This document shows, piece by piece, positions 1-6,913 of a stretch of 9,057 nt of DNA. Location of the stretch: assembly GCA_039178805.1 (NCBI GenBank), contig JBCDFC010000202.1, forward strand, positions 1-9,057, written 5' to 3'. The notes under the pieces are model-generated. The model was not told where the DNA came from. It saw nothing but the letters and a program-made list of their open reading frames with translations, and made no database searches. Positions within the stretch are counted from its first letter, which is position 1. Every line of letters starts with the position of its first letter. The position numbers were made by a program, and so were the translations under genes. Source of the DNA: Thermohalobaculum sp039178805. GTDB taxonomy: Bacteria > Pseudomonadota > Alphaproteobacteria > Rhodobacterales > Rhodobacteraceae.

Positions 1-168
1 CATGACGGCGCTGGCAAGTTCCGGATGATGCAGTGGAACGGCGAGAAGTTCGATCTGGTCACCGACTGGATGGGCCCGCCGGACCCGACCTTCATTCGTG
101 GGCTGGTCGAAAGCTCGGCGGCGAAGTTCGCGTCTGAGAACGGCGTGACGGCGAAAGAGTGCTCCTAA
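1..168 (+). CDS. Branched-chain amino acid-type ABC transporter substrate-binding protein, C-terminal 55 residues (partial)
   Basis: Frame 1 is open from the window edge to a TAA at 166-168. The 55 visible residues include FRMMQWNGEKFDLVTDWM, then a PPDPTFIRGLVESSAAKF stretch, and end in AKECS. This is the usual tail of periplasmic binding proteins of the LivJ/LivK class (Peripla_BP_6 fold), where a strand carrying 'W.G..f.lvsdW' is followed by a final helix. The protein would bind the ligand in the periplasm and deliver it to a LivHM-type permease. The LivF-type ATPase starts 81 bp downstream on the same strand, which supports membership of one operon. The ligand cannot be read from this fragment; amino acids, short amides and urea are all known for the family. 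The rest of the gene lies left of the window. Confidence 0.8.
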   Translation, partial: HDGAGKFRMMQWNGEKFDLVTDWMGPPDPTFIRGLVESSAAKFASENGVTAKECS

Positions 169-193
169 TCGGAGCGCGTTAAGCAAGCGACTG

Positions 194-221
194 GGGCGGG
201 GAGCGATCTCCGCCCGATTTT
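194..221 (+). terminator. Intercistronic hairpin with U-tract between binding-protein and ATPase genes
   Basis: Bases 194-202 (GGGCGGGGA) pair with 207-215 (TCTCCGCCC) in a 9-bp stem containing one G-U wobble. The loop is GCGA (203-206), a GNRA tetraloop. GATTTT follows at 216-221. This has the form of a Rho-independent terminator or attenuator. Because the LivF-type gene follows on the same strand, it probably acts as a partial terminator or as a 3' stabiliser that keeps binding-protein mRNA more abundant than the rest of the operon. That role is inferred; the fold is read from the sequence. Confidence 0.65.
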
Positions 222-249
222 GCAGGATTTCCGTAGGGATGACCGCCAG

Positions 250-1104
250 ATGACCGAGACCCTCGAGCCGACGACAGCGCCTAAGCCCGCCGCTTCCGAG
301 AGTGCAGCGCCGATCCTCGCCGTGAAGAACATCGAGGTGATCTACGACAGCGTCATCCTGGTGTTGCGCGGTGTCTCGTTGGAGGTGCCGAAGGGCGGCA
401 TCGTGGCGCTCTTGGGCGGTAATGGTGCTGGTAAGACCACGACGCTGAAGTCGATCTCGACAATGCTGCAGGCCGAGCGTGGCAAGGTCACCAAGGGCAA
501 GATCGAGTACAATGGCGAGCGCATCGATCAGCTCACGCCGGTCGACCTGGTCGGGCGCGGCATGGTGCAGGTCATGGAAGGCCGCATGTGCTTCGGCCAT
601 CTGACGGTCGAGGAGAACCTGATCGCCGGCGCCTATTCCCGCACCCTCTCGAAGGCGGAGATGAACGCCGAGCTAGAGAAGGTGTATGCCTATTTCCCGA
701 GGCTGAAGGAGCGCCGCAAGAACCTCTCCGGCTATTGCTCGGGGGGTGAGCAGCAGATGACTGCGATCGGGCGCGCGGTGATGGCGAAGCCGAGCATGCT
801 GCTCCTCGATGAGCCGTCGATGGGTCTCGCGCCGCAGATCGTCGCCGAGATCTTTGAGATCGTGAAGGACCTGAACCGGCAGGAAGGTGTGAGCATCTTG
901 CTTGCCGAGCAGAACACGAGCGTCGCTCTCAAATACGCGAACTACGCCTATATCCTCGAAAGTGGGCGCATCATGTTGGAGGGGCCTGCCAAGGTCCTCG
1001 CCGAGAATAAAGACGTGAAGGAGTTCTACCTTGGCGTCTCGGCGGAAGGGCGTGAGAGTTTCCGCAACCGCAAGGCCTATCGCCGCCGGAAACGCTGGTT
1101 CTGA
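250..1104 (+). CDS. livF: Branched-chain amino acid-type ABC transporter ATP-binding protein (LivF family)
   Basis: This is a 284-residue cytoplasmic ATPase that would power a LivHM-type permease together with LivG. Visible motifs are Walker A GGNGAGKTT (about 56-64), a Q-loop region at QVMEGRMCFGHLTVEENL, the ABC signature as CSGGEQQ (about 163-169, where Leu is commoner than Cys), and Walker B MLLLDEP (about 183-189). The usual switch His is replaced by Gln in AEQN (Q221), which is normal for LivF and separates it from LivG. The C-terminus (EFYLG, then a basic RRRKRW tail) is also typical. I chose ATG 250, with AGGGA at 235-239 upstream. The in-frame TTG at 220 overlaps the U-tract of the preceding hairpin and adds ten residues unlike the family. 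Family assignment is firm; the transported substrate is unknown. Confidence 0.9.
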   Translation: MTETLEPTTAPKPAASESAAPILAVKNIEVIYDSVILVLRGVSLEVPKGGIVALLGGNGAGKTTTLKSISTMLQAERGKVTKGKIEYNGERIDQLTPVDLVGRGMVQVMEGRMCFGHLTVEENLIAGAYSRTLSKAEMNAELEKVYAYFPRLKERRKNLSGYCSGGEQQMTAIGRAVMAKPSMLLLDEPSMGLAPQIVAEIFEIVKDLNRQEGVSILLAEQNTSVALKYANYAYILESGRIMLEGPAKVLAENKDVKEFYLGVSAEGRESFRNRKAYRRRKRWF

Positions 1105-1166
1105 GGACGCAGCGGCCCGGCGGAGATCACGATCCCGTTAGCCAACCCGTTAATCAGGCCAGCCTG

Positions 1167-1868
1167 TCAGTCGCAGTTGCTGCGCGGGCCGGCGCGCTCA
1201 GTCAGACGTTCGAGATGACCGACGGGGGGTGCGAGGCCGAGATCGGCCCCTTTCGCGTACCAGATCTTCGCGAGGCAGAGATCGCGGCGCACGTCGTAAA
1301 GCCCGTCCTCGTGAAGCTTACCGAGCACCACGGCCGACATGGCATGCCCTGCGGCCGCTGCTGAGGAGAGCCAGAAGAGCGCGCGGTCCACCTCGCCTTC
1401 GCCCCGTTCGCCGTTCCACAGCAAAACGAGACCGAGCTTGTGCTGTGCCTTGAGATGCCCGGCATCGGCGGCGACGACGAGAAAGCGTTCTGCGCGTTCG
1501 AGATCGAGCGGCAGATGATGACCTTCCGCATGCAGCGTGCCGACCAGATACGCGGCTTCTGCATTACCGTCCTCGGCCTTGCACAGCAGATCTTCCAACG
1601 CCTTGTCCAACCCGATGGCACCACATGCCGCATGCGACGCACAGACCGTGGATGAGCGCGATTTTTCCGCAGATTGGGAGCTGCATGCAGGCGGTGCAAG
1701 GGCAAGATCGCCATTGAGACCCGCGCGCGAGTTGTCCGGAACTGCGAGAACAGATACTATGAATAAGAATAAAACTTTGCGATTGACACGTCGTTCTTTC
1801 CGCGGCGCAGCGCGACAACTGGACCACCCGAAATAATTGACACCTCTTTGGATCGCGCCTATAGCCAC
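1167..1868 (-). CDS. Exported Sel1-repeat (TPR-like) protein; start uncertain
   Basis: The protein is about 233 residues if read from GTG at 1868. A basic stretch (RRVNRK) and hydrophobic core (VLFLFIVSVLAV, about 32-43) followed by NSRA look like a Sec signal peptide cleaved near residue 49. The mature part has a Cys-containing linker, then three Sel1-like repeats from about 100 to 212: GNAEAAYLVGTLHAEG, AGHLKAQHKLGLVLL and AGHAMSAVVLGKLHEDG, each with the A-x2-LG-L spacing of alpha/alpha solenoids. Such proteins usually scaffold other proteins in the periplasm or at the envelope; no specific partner is suggested here. The start is odd: no ATG, GTG or TTG lies in frame between 1868 and the signal sequence, so about 26 extra residues would precede it. 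A GTG in another frame just before the signal stops soon after. The gene converges on the LivF gene, 62 bp between stops. Confidence 0.65.
   Translation of the reverse strand: MAIGAIQRGVNYFGWSSCRAAPRKERRVNRKVLFLFIVSVLAVPDNSRAGLNGDLALAPPACSSQSAEKSRSSTVCASHAACGAIGLDKALEDLLCKAEDGNAEAAYLVGTLHAEGHHLPLDLERAERFLVVAADAGHLKAQHKLGLVLLWNGERGEGEVDRALFWLSSAAAAGHAMSAVVLGKLHEDGLYDVRRDLCLAKIWYAKGADLGLAPPVGHLERLTERAGPRSNCD
1837..1865 (+). promoter_or_regulatory. Sigma70-type promoter for the pseudoazurin gene
   Basis: TTGACA at 1837-1842 is a perfect -35 box. A 17-bp spacer follows, then TATAGC at 1860-1865, matching four of six bases of the -10 consensus. Transcription would start near 1872 and give a leader of about 110 nt before the pseudoazurin ATG at 1983. 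The promoter overlaps the first codons of the leftward Sel1 frame, so the two genes would share regulatory DNA. Confidence 0.6.
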
Positions 1869-1982
1869 GCTCAGCCAGCTTTTCGTCGGCCTGTCGGCGG
1901 GGGTGCGCGTGATTGCGGGCGCCGGAACGTGAACAGACCCCGGGAAGCGAGTTAGATCCGAAGCCGACACTGGAGCTAATGA

Positions 1983-2465
1983 ATGCCGTTGCTCACTCGC
2001 AGGAACTTCGTCATCGCCACTGGGGCGCTCGCCGTGCTTCCGCCCAGCCTCGCCTCGGCTGGCAGCCACAACGTCGAGATGCTCAACAAGCATCCCACCG
2101 ACCCCAAGGGCCGCATGGTCTTCCATCCCCGTGTCATCACGGTCAACGCAGGCGACTCGGTCACCTTCGTGCCGTCCGACAAGTCCCACAACAGCCTCTC
2201 GATCAAGGGCATGGTCCCCGAGGGCGGTGAGACCTGGAAGGGCAAGATCAACCAAGAGGTCACGGTCACGCTGACCAAGGCCGGGTACTACGGGTATCTC
2301 TGCCAGCCGCACCAGGCCATGGGGATGGTCGGCCTTATCATCGTCGAGGGTGAGGGCAAGAACGCCAACCTCGAGTCCGCGAAAGCAATCAAGCATCGCG
2401 GCCGGTCGCAGAAGGTATTCGACGAGATCTGGGCCCAGGCTGAGACCGAAGGGCTCCTTGCCTGA
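1983..2465 (+). CDS. Pseudoazurin, type I blue copper protein with Tat signal
   Basis: This 160-residue cupredoxin is expected to carry electrons in the periplasm, as pseudoazurins do to nitrite or nitrous oxide reductase or to peroxidases. Residues 1-26 form a twin-arginine signal (TRRNFVIATGALAV) ending ASA before GSHNVEMLNKHP. Copper ligands are visible: His in DKSHNSLSIKGM, and the loop CQPHQAMGM supplying Cys, His and the last Met, exactly the pseudoazurin C-x2-H-x4-M spacing. VFHPRVITVNAGDSVTF and PEGGETWKGKINQ also match family positions, as does the C-terminal helical tail (SQKVFDEIW). The start is set by GGAG at 1972-1975, seven bases before ATG 1983. A promoter lies at 1837-1865 and a hairpin at 2479-2510, so it is probably monocistronic. 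No denitrification gene is nearby, so the electron acceptor is unknown. A Tat rather than Sec signal is less usual for this family. Confidence 0.92.
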   Translation: MPLLTRRNFVIATGALAVLPPSLASAGSHNVEMLNKHPTDPKGRMVFHPRVITVNAGDSVTFVPSDKSHNSLSIKGMVPEGGETWKGKINQEVTVTLTKAGYYGYLCQPHQAMGMVGLIIVEGEGKNANLESAKAIKHRGRSQKVFDEIWAQAETEGLLA

Positions 2466-2478
2466 CCTGACCGTTCTT

Positions 2479-2510
2479 GCGGTGGCGCCCCTGTGTCGGG
2501 GTGCCATCGC
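2479..2510 (+). terminator. Terminator-like hairpin after the pseudoazurin gene
   Basis: Bases 2479-2491 (GCGGTGGCGCCCC) pair with 2498-2510 (GGGGTGCCATCGC) over 13 positions, two of them G-U, around a 6-nt loop. It starts 13 bp after the pseudoazurin stop and lies between two convergent genes. Downstream is only weakly T-rich (GTCTCTTT), so it may terminate inefficiently on its own, or act as a barrier between the convergent transcripts. Confidence 0.6.
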
Positions 2511-2538
2511 GCCCATGTCTCTTTCCAGGATGCCCAAT

Positions 2539-4200
2539 TCAGCCTCGACTGACGTTGGCTGCGATCAGCTCGGCCTCTTCTGGGGTTAGGCGCGGCGGAT
2601 GCCAGCCTTTGCCTGGAGCAGCGTCTAGGAGACGCTGGGTGTATTCGTGCTTCGGCGCATTGAAGACCTCATCAGCCGTGCCGAATTCGACCATCACGCC
2701 CCGCTCCATCACCACGATGAAGTCCGAGATCTGTGCTGCGACGCGGAGATCGTGCGTGATGAAGATGATCGCGATCTTCAGCCGTTTCTGCAGGTCGTTC
2801 ATCAGGCGAAGCACTTGCTTCTGAACCGATAGGTCGAGCGCGGAGACGCTCTCATCCGCGATCACGACCTCGGGCTCCATGGCCAGGGCGCGCGCGACGC
2901 CGATCCGCTGACGCTGACCGCCGGAGAAGTTGCGCGGACGCCGGTCATACGCTTCCGGGCCGAGGCCCACGATGGACAAGAGATCGAGCGTCTTCTCCTT
3001 GGCGTCCTCCGGGCTCAGGCCCCGGAGCTCAGCACTCCGGCTGATGGCGGCCCCCACGGTCTGGCTTGGGTTGAGGGAGCCGAACGGGTCCTGGAAGATC
3101 ATCTGGATATGGCGGCGCGCCTCGGTCAGCGACTTGCCGCGGAGCGCGAGGAAATCCTTTTCGCCAAGGAAAACCGCGCCGCTCGAGGGCTCAACCAACC
3201 GGATGAGGGTCTTGGCGAGGGTCGATTTGCCGGAGCCGGACTCGCCGACCACGCCCAGCGTCTCACCCGCACGGAGCGAGAAGTTCGCCTCCGCCAGCGC
3301 CTTCACGGTGTTCGAGCCCACGCCGTAGACTTTGCTGAGGCCCTCCGCCTTGACCACCGGCGCGTCGTTGCGGGTCTGATCGGGGGTGCGTGTCGTCTCG
3401 AGCAAGGGCATCGCATCGACCAGGAGGCGCGTGTAGTCCTCCTTCGGGCGGAGCAGGATCTCGTCCTTCGGCCCCTCCTCGATCAGCCGGCCCCAACACA
3501 TCACGGCGACGCGATCCGCAACCTCCGCCACCACGCCGAAGTCATGGGTGATCAGGATGATCGCGTTGTCGTAGATGTCCTTAAGCTCCCCGAAGAGCGC
3601 GAGGATCTCTTTCTGTGTTGTGACGTCCAGCGCCGTCGTCGGCTCGTCCGCGATCAGGATGTCCGGCTTGCAGGCGAGCGCCATGGCGATGACGATCCGT
3701 TGTGCCTGCCCGCCTGAAACCTGATGCGGGTAGCTGCCGTAGATCCGCTCGGGCGTTGGTAGCTTCATCTGCTCGAAAAGCTTCAGCGTCTCGGCCCTGC
3801 GCGCTTCGCCCGCGATATCGGGCCGATGCAGCGCGAAGACCTCGTCGACCTGCTCGCCGATCTTCAGCGACGGGTTCAGCGCGGCCATCGGCTCCTGATA
3901 GATCATCGAGATCCGGTCGCCGCGCATGGCGTTGAGCTCGGCCTTCGAGAGCTTCAGCACATTGCGCCCGTCGAAGATGATCTCACCCTGAGTGACCGAC
4001 AGCCGCTTGGCGACGTCGTTCATGATCGCGCTCGTCATGACGGATTTGCCCGAGCCGGACTCGCCCACCACGCAAAGGAGCTCACCGCGCCTCAGTTCGA
4101 GCGAGACATTCTCCACCGCGAAGCGACGATCCGCCCCCTTGGGAAGCGAGATCGACAGGTTTTTTATCTGCAGCAAGGCAGGCGCGTTGTGGCTGTCCAT
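2539..4200 (-). CDS. Fused dual ATP-binding protein of a peptide/nickel-class ABC transporter (DppD-DppF type)
   Basis: This 553-residue protein has two complete ABC ATPase domains joined by a linker at about 265-285. Domain 1 has Walker A GESGSGKS (46-53), Q-loop YQEP (101-104), signature VSGGQAQR (161-168), Walker B ILIADEP (181-187) and switch His in ITHD (H219). Domain 2 has GESGSGKS (319-326), FQDP (369-372), FSGGQRQR (425-432), VVIADES (445-451) and ITHD (H483). All catalytic positions are kept. The oligopeptide-class C-terminal extensions (EDYTRLLVDAMP, HEYTQRLLDAAP) are present after each domain. It resembles YejF/GsiA-type fusions that drive import of peptides, glutathione or related solutes. 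ATG 4200 is preceded by AGGGAG with good spacing; an upstream in-frame start would add 45 unrelated residues. No permease or binding-protein gene adjoins it, so its partners must be encoded elsewhere and the substrate cannot be inferred. Confidence 0.9.
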   Translation of the reverse strand: MDSHNAPALLQIKNLSISLPKGADRRFAVENVSLELRRGELLCVVGESGSGKSVMTSAIMNDVAKRLSVTQGEIIFDGRNVLKLSKAELNAMRGDRISMIYQEPMAALNPSLKIGEQVDEVFALHRPDIAGEARRAETLKLFEQMKLPTPERIYGSYPHQVSGGQAQRIVIAMALACKPDILIADEPTTALDVTTQKEILALFGELKDIYDNAIILITHDFGVVAEVADRVAVMCWGRLIEEGPKDEILLRPKEDYTRLLVDAMPLLETTRTPDQTRNDAPVVKAEGLSKVYGVGSNTVKALAEANFSLRAGETLGVVGESGSGKSTLAKTLIRLVEPSSGAVFLGEKDFLALRGKSLTEARRHIQMIFQDPFGSLNPSQTVGAAISRSAELRGLSPEDAKEKTLDLLSIVGLGPEAYDRRPRNFSGGQRQRIGVARALAMEPEVVIADESVSALDLSVQKQVLRLMNDLQKRLKIAIIFITHDLRVAAQISDFIVVMERGVMVEFGTADEVFNAPKHEYTQRLLDAAPGKGWHPPRLTPEEAELIAANVSRG

Positions 4201-4283
4201 GACCGCTCCCTTTGGCGAAGTTCGGTGCTGCGCGGGAGCTGGGTGGCGCCGAAAGCTGCGGCCTGGCGATGCGCGATCTCGGT

Positions 4284-4297
4284 CGGCGGTTCCGCCG
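4284..4297. repeat. Perfect 14-bp palindrome in the divergent intergenic region
   Basis: CGGCGG-TT-CCGCCG lies between the divergent transporter-ATPase and dehydrogenase genes. It could be a regulator site or a small hairpin in the leader of the leftward gene. The GC-rich composition makes chance occurrence fairly likely. Confidence 0.3.
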
Positions 4298-4352
4298 CTT
4301 GAGGGGAACCTGAATAATCTGAGCAAAATAGTCAAGAATGCCGACCCCTCGA

Positions 4353-4368
4353 CGGATCAACAGATCCG
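4353..4368. promoter_or_regulatory. Candidate operator: 16-bp dyad upstream of the hydroxy acid dehydrogenase
   Basis: CGGATC-AACA-GATCCG is a perfect 6+4+6 inverted repeat whose right edge is 34 bp before the dehydrogenase ATG. Its size and position suit a dimeric repressor (GntR- or LysR-type regulators commonly control hydroxy acid oxidation genes), or a 5' leader hairpin. A partial -10-like AATAAT at 4313-4318 lies upstream, but I found no convincing -35 for it. No regulator gene is present in the window. Confidence 0.35.
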
Positions 4369-4402
4369 GGATACCTCGGCGCGACGATTAGGGAGTAGAC
4401 AC

Positions 4403-5548
4403 ATGGGCCTCAACGCCTGCCACAATTTCCATGACTTCCGCGCGCTTGCGAAGCGTCGGCTGCCGAGCCCGATCTTCAACTATATCGACGGTGCGGCCGA
4501 TGATGAGGTCACCTATCGCCAGAACACCGCAAGCTTTGATCGCTGCGATTTAGTACCCAATGTGCTCCGCGGTGTCGAAGAGATCGATATGTCGGTCACG
4601 GTGCTGGGCCAGAAGCTCGCCATGCCGATCTACTGCTCGCCGACCGCGCTGCAGCGGCTCTTCCACCATGATGGTGAGCGTGCGGTGGCGGCGGCCGCGT
4701 CGAAGTTCGGAACGATGTTCGGTGTCTCCTCACTCGGCACCACGAGCCTTGAGGAAGTGCGTAAGACCTATGATACGCCGCAGGCCTACCAGTTCTATTT
4801 CCACAAGGATCGCGGGCTGAACAAAGCGATGCTGGAGCGCGCCAAGGCTGCCGGCGTCAACGTGTTGATGCTGACCGTGGACACGATCACCGGCGGCAAT
4901 CGCGAGCGCGATTTGAGGACGGGTTTCGCGATCCCCATGAAGCTAACGCCCCGGGCCATGGCTGAGTTCGTGCTGAAGCCGATGTGGGGCATCAACTACG
5001 TGACGCATGAGAAGTTCGCGCTGCCCCAGCTCGACGAGCATGTCGATATGAGCGGCGGGGCGATGTCGATCGGCAAGTACTTCTCCGAGATGCTCGACCA
5101 GTCCATGGACTGGGACGATGTGGCCAAGATGGTAGAGCTTTGGGACGGCCAGTTCTGCTTGAAGGGCGTGATGTCGGTCGAGGATGCGAAGCGCGCGGTC
5201 GAGATCGGCTGCACCGGCGTGATCCTCTCGAACCATGGCGGGCGGCAGCTCGACGGCTCCCGCGCCCCCTTCGATCAGCTTGCGGAGATCGTCGATGCGG
5301 TCGGTGACCGGATCGACGTGATCATGGATTCAGGCGTGCAGCGTGGCACCCATGTGCTGAAGGCGCTGTCGCTCGGCGCAAAGGCCGTGGGCGGCGGCCG
5401 CTTCTACCTCTACCCGCTGGCCGCGGCCGGTCAGGCAGGCGTGGAACGCGCCCTCACGCTGATGCGCGCGGAGATCGAGCGCGGAATGAAACTGATGGGC
5501 GTTCGCAGCATCTCGGAACTATCGCGCAAGAACGTAGCCTTCCGCTAG
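4403..5548 (+). CDS. FMN-dependent alpha-hydroxy acid dehydrogenase/oxidase (L-lactate dehydrogenase-like)
   Basis: This 381-residue protein is full length for the LldD/glycolate oxidase family, TIM-barrel flavoenzymes that oxidise (S)-2-hydroxy acids to 2-keto acids. Expected active-site residues are present: Tyr27 in NYIDGAADDE, Tyr132 in QFYFHKDR, Asp160 with the following GGNRERDLRTGF arginines, Lys254 in CLKG, and His278 and Arg281 in SNHGGRQLDG, the catalytic base and substrate-carboxylate anchor. The FMN phosphate site reads MDSGVQRG (308-315) and GGGR (330-333), where families more often have DGGvRrG and iGRp; these are mild departures. GGGAG at 4391-4395, seven bases before ATG 4403, fixes the start; longer in-frame extensions are antisense to the ABC gene. 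It is transcribed divergently from the transporter ATPase and followed, after 80 bp, by a dead insertion sequence. Substrate (lactate, glycolate, mandelate or other) cannot be decided from sequence alone. Confidence 0.9.
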   Translation: MGLNACHNFHDFRALAKRRLPSPIFNYIDGAADDEVTYRQNTASFDRCDLVPNVLRGVEEIDMSVTVLGQKLAMPIYCSPTALQRLFHHDGERAVAAAASKFGTMFGVSSLGTTSLEEVRKTYDTPQAYQFYFHKDRGLNKAMLERAKAAGVNVLMLTVDTITGGNRERDLRTGFAIPMKLTPRAMAEFVLKPMWGINYVTHEKFALPQLDEHVDMSGGAMSIGKYFSEMLDQSMDWDDVAKMVELWDGQFCLKGVMSVEDAKRAVEIGCTGVILSNHGGRQLDGSRAPFDQLAEIVDAVGDRIDVIMDSGVQRGTHVLKALSLGAKAVGGGRFYLYPLAAAGQAGVERALTLMRAEIERGMKLMGVRSISELSRKNVAFR

Positions 5549-5628
5549 AACCGCGCGGCGCACCTGGCGGCGAGCAAGCGGCCAGCGGGCGGCTCGGTCG
5601 GACGAGCGAAAACGCCCCGTGCGCCTCC

Positions 5629-5681
5629 TGTGATGCGACATGCGAGTGACGAGTTAAGGCGACACCCAGTTTTGCGGGCTG
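5629..5681 (+). repeat. Left terminal inverted repeat of the IS21-family remnant
   Basis: It starts TGTGATGCGACATGCG and continues into AGTTAAGGCGACACC. Aligned by eye with the reverse complement of the right end, about 35 of 53 positions match with a single one-base gap. The best blocks are the tip CGACAT and GTTAAGGCGACACC against GTTGAGGCGGCACC. Confidence 0.75.
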
Positions 5682-5794
5682 CTGCCTCCGTCCAAGAAGT
5701 CCCTAAGCAGAAGAACTCAGGGGCAGTGAAGAGGCTCCTATGACGGTGAGGGTTTTGGATGGTGAGGCATGAGCGCACCATTGGTCCGAGCGCC

Positions 5795-6913
5795 ATGCCG
5801 AACGGGGCAACGGGTGCCGAGATTGCCCGCCTGATTGAGGTAATTGAGGGCGCGGTTGGCTATCACGTCCGCCGGATGCAGGCGGAAGCGGTCGATGGCT
5901 GGAGCGCGTAGGCGCACGAGGAGGCGGCCGACATGGAAGCGATCGAGCACTGGTGGCTGTCTGCCGAGAACGCGGAGCTGAACCGCACCGCGCTGCATGC
6001 CTTGCTCGTGCGTGAGCACGGCTATGACGGCGTTTTGCGGTCGGTTCAGCGCTACTCGAAGAACATCTATCCTGCGCCGCGCGTTTGGGCGCGGCGCAGG
6101 GTCGAGAGTTCGCCACGGATCACCGCCACCGGTCCGAGGCCCTTGGTGGACGCCGGGCGCCCAGGTGCAGGTGGACTGGGCGTTCGCAGCCGCCGCGCTC
6201 CGACCGGTGGCGCGTTGGCCGCTCACTCCCCGGCGTGATCGTCGGTGGCGAGGCGGCCGATCTCATGGCCCTGCGTATGCTGCTCTCGCACAACCGGAAG
6301 GCGGCGTTTGTCTAGGCGTGGTCGAAGGACATGCTGTCCTAGATTTCTTATCATCTCCAATGTCTTCAGCACTTTGGCGGCGTAGCTGCAACGGCACGGA
6401 TCGACAGTGAGAAGGAGAAGCGAGCTTTCCAGTGGAAGGATCGCCCGACGAACGGGTACGACGGTTGCGAAAGCCTGGGAAGCAGAGAAAACGGCTGCTG
6501 AGGCCACCGCCGAGCCCGATATCCGTTCCGTTCGACCTCGCCGTGAGCCGCAAGGTGGCCATCGACGGGCTGCTAAGCTTCAAGGGCCGGCAGTACAGCG
6601 TGCCATTCACGTTGATCGGCCAGAACGTCGAACTGTGCGGGATCGCGGGCGCAGTGCAGATCCTCAAAGCCTGCCAGATCGTCGCCGAGCGTTCCCGGGG
6701 AACTGACGCGCGACTGCTGATCAACCAGGCACACTATGACGGCCCATCCGATGACGAAGTGATCGCCCCGCCCTCACTCGGCAGAATGGGCCGGAAGGTC
6801 CAGGGTGAGCATCCGCGCGCCATCGGTCTGAGCGAGTGGCGCGAACGATCGACGCCCCGGTCGCACATCGCTCGATCGAGACTTACCATCTGCTGGCAGC
6901 GGCGGCGCGATGA
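5795..6913 (+). pseudogene. istA: istA transposase pseudogene (IS21 family DDE transposase)
   Basis: Fragments of one IstA protein appear in order but in changing frames. From ATG 5795, a N-terminal segment reads to an in-frame TAG at 5909, then resumes with ALHALLVREHGYDGVLRSVQ and RVWARRRVE. The catalytic core restarts in another frame at PGAQVQVDWA (first Asp), then shifts again to MLLSHNRKAAFV-stop-AWSKDMLS-stop, where family members have Trp at both stops (TGG to TAG). GGVAATARIDSEK gives the second Asp, with DNEK changed to DSEK. The sequence then jumps to TGTTVAKAWEAE, skipping roughly 100 residues that normally hold the catalytic Glu. The C-terminal domain (KGRQYSVPFTLIGQNVEL, then LGRMGRKVQ) is intact, followed by a shift to APVAHRSIETYHLL and TGA at 6911. 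It is non-functional. Family recognition rests on recalled IstA motifs. Confidence 0.88.

Noticed and set aside
220..249. TTG start for the LivF-type ATPase
   Set aside because: It coincides with the U-tract of the preceding hairpin and adds residues not typical of the family; ATG 250 with AGGGA upstream is better.
1783..1788. Second TTGACA upstream of the pseudoazurin gene
   Set aside because: No -10-like sequence is found at 16-18 bp downstream (GCAGCG region).
1869..2537. Upstream extension of the Sel1 frame to 456 residues
   Set aside because: The extension lies antisense to the strongly supported pseudoazurin gene and has no domain; the Sel1 gene must start near its signal peptide.
3109..3717. 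202-codon plus-strand frame
   Set aside because: It is a shadow of the minus-strand ABC ATPase gene, whose motifs are complete.
4201..4335. N-terminal 45-residue extension of the dual ATPase
   Set aside because: A strong Shine-Dalgarno precedes ATG 4200, and the extension is low-complexity, Arg/Pro-rich and outside the domain.
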